Shown here piece by piece: positions 62,658 through 64,000 of a stretch of 64,000 bases of DNA; positions within the stretch are counted from its first letter, which is position 1; every line of letters begins with the position of its first letter. This stretch comes from Pedobacter steynii. Lineage in GTDB: Bacteria > Bacteroidota > Bacteroidia > Sphingobacteriales > Sphingobacteriaceae. The translations under genes were made by a program, and so were the position numbers. The DNA is taken from assembly GCF_900103665.1 (NCBI RefSeq), contig NZ_FNGY01000018.1:32171-96170 (forward strand). The letters are read 5' to 3'. The notes below the pieces were generated by a model. It was not told where the DNA came from, searched no databases, and was given only the letters and a program-made list of their open reading frames with translations.

Positions 62658-63641
62658 TTAAAATCCTATTGCCTTGATTAATATTAATATAGGGCAAATT
62701 TCGAGGGCACAAAAGTACAGAAATAAATAGACTTTAGAAAATCTATAATGAGATAAAATATTAATTCCTGCACGGATAAACTGGAAAGTAAAAATAATTG
62801 CAAGAAGTACAAAAGAAGCTGCCACATAGTAAGGCCCATACCTTAAAGGAGATAAGGCAAAAGCAATTACCAATGGAATGAACACCAGGGAAAGATTAAA
62901 GTAACTTAAATATAATATAGAAACATATTCATTTACGGCTTTCTGCACATCAAAAAGGTAGCCTAATATCCGTAAAATGATAATTTTAAAGACGTATAAG
63001 ACCACTATAAGTATCGAAATACTTACATAAAACTGGAATCCGCTGCTCGAAAAAGTAACGTGATAATACTGGGAAACCAGGTAAAAAAACATGCCCAAAG
63101 TAAAGCCAAACTGCACAAATAAAAGGAGAAAAGGCCATGAGGTAAACAGGTTATCTTCCTTGTTCAGGTTATTCAGAATCCGGTTACTAAAAAACGATTG
63201 GATGATGCTTTGTAATTGCTTGGAAAAGGAGATCCTGAGGGCCGAAAATATGGCCAGTAATACCGCCAGAACCCCAAGAATCCACAGGTCTCCTTTTGGA
63301 ACTGGTTTCCCTGTCCGGAAAGGGCTGCTCTTTTTTATCGTCCCGATTTCCTGATACCGGTTAAAGAGGTTCGTGCGCCTGGAAACATTTGCTTTCAGGA
63401 TACTGTCTATAATGATGTTCTTATTGATCAGAGCATCCGGCAGCATCCAGGTATGCGTCATGATGGAGTCTGTTACGAACTGCTTCCTCGCATAATACGC
63501 GGCATCCTTCACTATTTTCTTAGGATAAACCGATCGTGCCGGTAAAGTATCCACCGGAATGGGCGGAACCTGAGCATACCCTTCATGAAGGCCTGCAACA
63601 AAAATAAATAGGAGCAGCAGGATGATGCGGTTTAAATTCAT
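62658..63641 (-). CDS. DUF4271 membrane protein
   Basis: 327 aa with a signal peptide (MNLNRIILLLLFIFVAG, cleavage near GYAQ), a short soluble part (about 25-120), and about six membrane helices (about 125-327). Matches DUF4271 by layout and by phrases such as LFNRYQEIGTIKKSSPFRTG and ILLRILGYLFDVQKA-like sequence. Heads the minus-strand run toward hemD and gldK (17 bp before hemD). Function unknown; a link to T9SS assembly is only suggested by neighbourhood. Confidence 0.85.
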   Translation of the reverse strand: MNLNRIILLLLFIFVAGLHEGYAQVPPIPVDTLPARSVYPKKIVKDAAYYARKQFVTDSIMTHTWMLPDALINKNIIIDSILKANVSRRTNLFNRYQEIGTIKKSSPFRTGKPVPKGDLWILGVLAVLLAIFSALRISFSKQLQSIIQSFFSNRILNNLNKEDNLFTSWPFLLLFVQFGFTLGMFFYLVSQYYHVTFSSSGFQFYVSISILIVVLYVFKIIILRILGYLFDVQKAVNEYVSILYLSYFNLSLVFIPLVIAFALSPLRYGPYYVAASFVLLAIIFTFQFIRAGINILSHYRFSKVYLFLYFCALEICPILILIKAIGF

Positions 63642-63646
63642 TGCTG

Positions 63647-63654
63647 CAAATTTA
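63647..63654 (-). promoter_or_regulatory. -7 box directly upstream of DUF4271 gene
   Basis: On the minus strand TAAATTTG matches TAnnTTTG and ends only 5 bases before the start codon at 63641, predicting a leaderless or near-leaderless transcript. Confidence 0.45.
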
Positions 63655-63808
63655 GTTTTTTATTGTATTAATTCTGAAAAGGTTTTTACTTCCCGAACCT
63701 TGCTTTTAAAAAAGGAAAAACCCAGCGCTAAAGGCTGAGCTCAAAAAAGAGGAAGCTGGAAACTGCTGCGGAAAAAGAAGGAATTAAGGCCGGATCAAAC
63801 GCGTTGCT

Positions 63809-63885
63809 GACCCGCCTTTAACACGCTTCTCACCGAGTTAGCACCGAGTATAGACCGAGGTTAGAGCCTGGTCAGACCTTGTATA
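63809..63885 (+). repeat. Array of 11-bp units
   Basis: Seven successive 11-mers in one register: GACCCGCCTTT, AACACGCTTCT, CACCGAGTTAG, CACCGAGTATA, GACCGAGGTTA, GAGCCTGGTCA, GACCTTGTATA. The middle three are clearly related (ACCGAG core at the same phase); the outer ones share mainly A at position 2. Same period as the array at 11856 but a different core. Noncoding; function unknown. Confidence 0.65.
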
Positions 63886-64000
63886 GCTGGAGCCGGATTA
63901 AGCGCTGTCTTATCCGTGTATGGCTATACAGGTTATTGAATTAATTTTAAATTGACTATACATGCAAATTTGTTATTCCTGATCGGGTTATACAAGTTTG

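Larger units (their letters stand above)
63642..64000. other. Intergenic region at window end with 11-bp repeats
   Basis: 359 bases without a gene. Near 63641 lies the promoter of the DUF4271 gene; from about 63800 to 63890 an 11-bp periodic array (listed separately), then an inverted repeat TGTATAGC (63880-63887) / GCTATACA enclosing a second stem-like region. The neighbour gene beyond 64000 is not visible. Confidence 0.6.

Overview
The window looks like a chromosomal segment of a Bacteroidota bacterium of the family Sphingobacteriaceae, most like Pedobacter. This is inferred, not searched. The signs are the gliding/type IX secretion genes gldK-gldL-gldM-gldN, gldB and a SprE/PorW-like TPR lipoprotein; an ATP synthase operon without atpD and atpC; a signal-peptide-bearing AtpB; Bacteroidota -7 boxes (TAnnTTTG) before several genes; and many Gly-Asp-rich secreted sugar-handling proteins. 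No rRNA, tRNA, CRISPR array, prophage or insertion sequence was seen.

Layout. 1-1.9 kb: 3' end of an alpha-2-macroglobulin-like gene with an intact thioester motif. 2-5.7 kb: an AraC regulator with an AlkC-type DNA glycosylase behind it, and divergently an oxidoreductase and a cupin. 5.7-17.4 kb: an exported, redox and carbohydrate region with an NHL-like protein, a GH88/105 hydrolase, two PQQ-type sugar dehydrogenases (one next to a cytochrome c, one fused to one), a glutamine amidotransferase, a PLP-binding protein, a small CPVC protein, a UbiA-family prenyltransferase and a Tat-exported phospholipase C. 17.6-31 kb: housekeeping genes ileS, a DksA-like gene, lspA, serS, rsmI, lnt and nadE, with small envelope proteins between them. 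31-41 kb: gldB, patatin, ComB-like phosphatase, gcvT, two glycosyltransferases, rnhB, an Opp/Dpp-type permease, a flippase-like protein and ruvC. 41-50 kb: DUF4349 and DUF4139 envelope proteins, then the ATP synthase operon on the minus strand (atpZ-like, 4-TM protein, atpB, E, F, H, A, G). 50-64 kb: sprE/porW-like gene, a class A PBP and uvrC on the plus strand, facing a minus-strand block DUF4271-hemD-gldK-gldL-gldM-gldN.

How the genes work together. GldK/GldN (periplasmic ring) and GldL/GldM (proton-driven inner-membrane motor) are the core of the type IX secretion system. The SprE/PorW-like lipoprotein and GldB are further gliding/secretion parts. LspA and Lnt mature the lipoproteins (GldB, GldK, SprE) on which that machine depends.

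Most unusual observations: (1) the isoleucyl-tRNA synthetase has its class I HIGH signature rearranged to GIHH, the G-x-H-H swap linked in type 2 IleRS to extreme mupirocin tolerance; (2) two of the three largest gene-free stretches (about 11.85-11.97 kb and 63.80-63.89 kb) contain imperfect arrays of units with an exact 11-bp period, the first as two converging arrays, which match no standard element I know; (3) a SusC-plug-like LQGKVAGV segment lies inside the DUF4139 protein.
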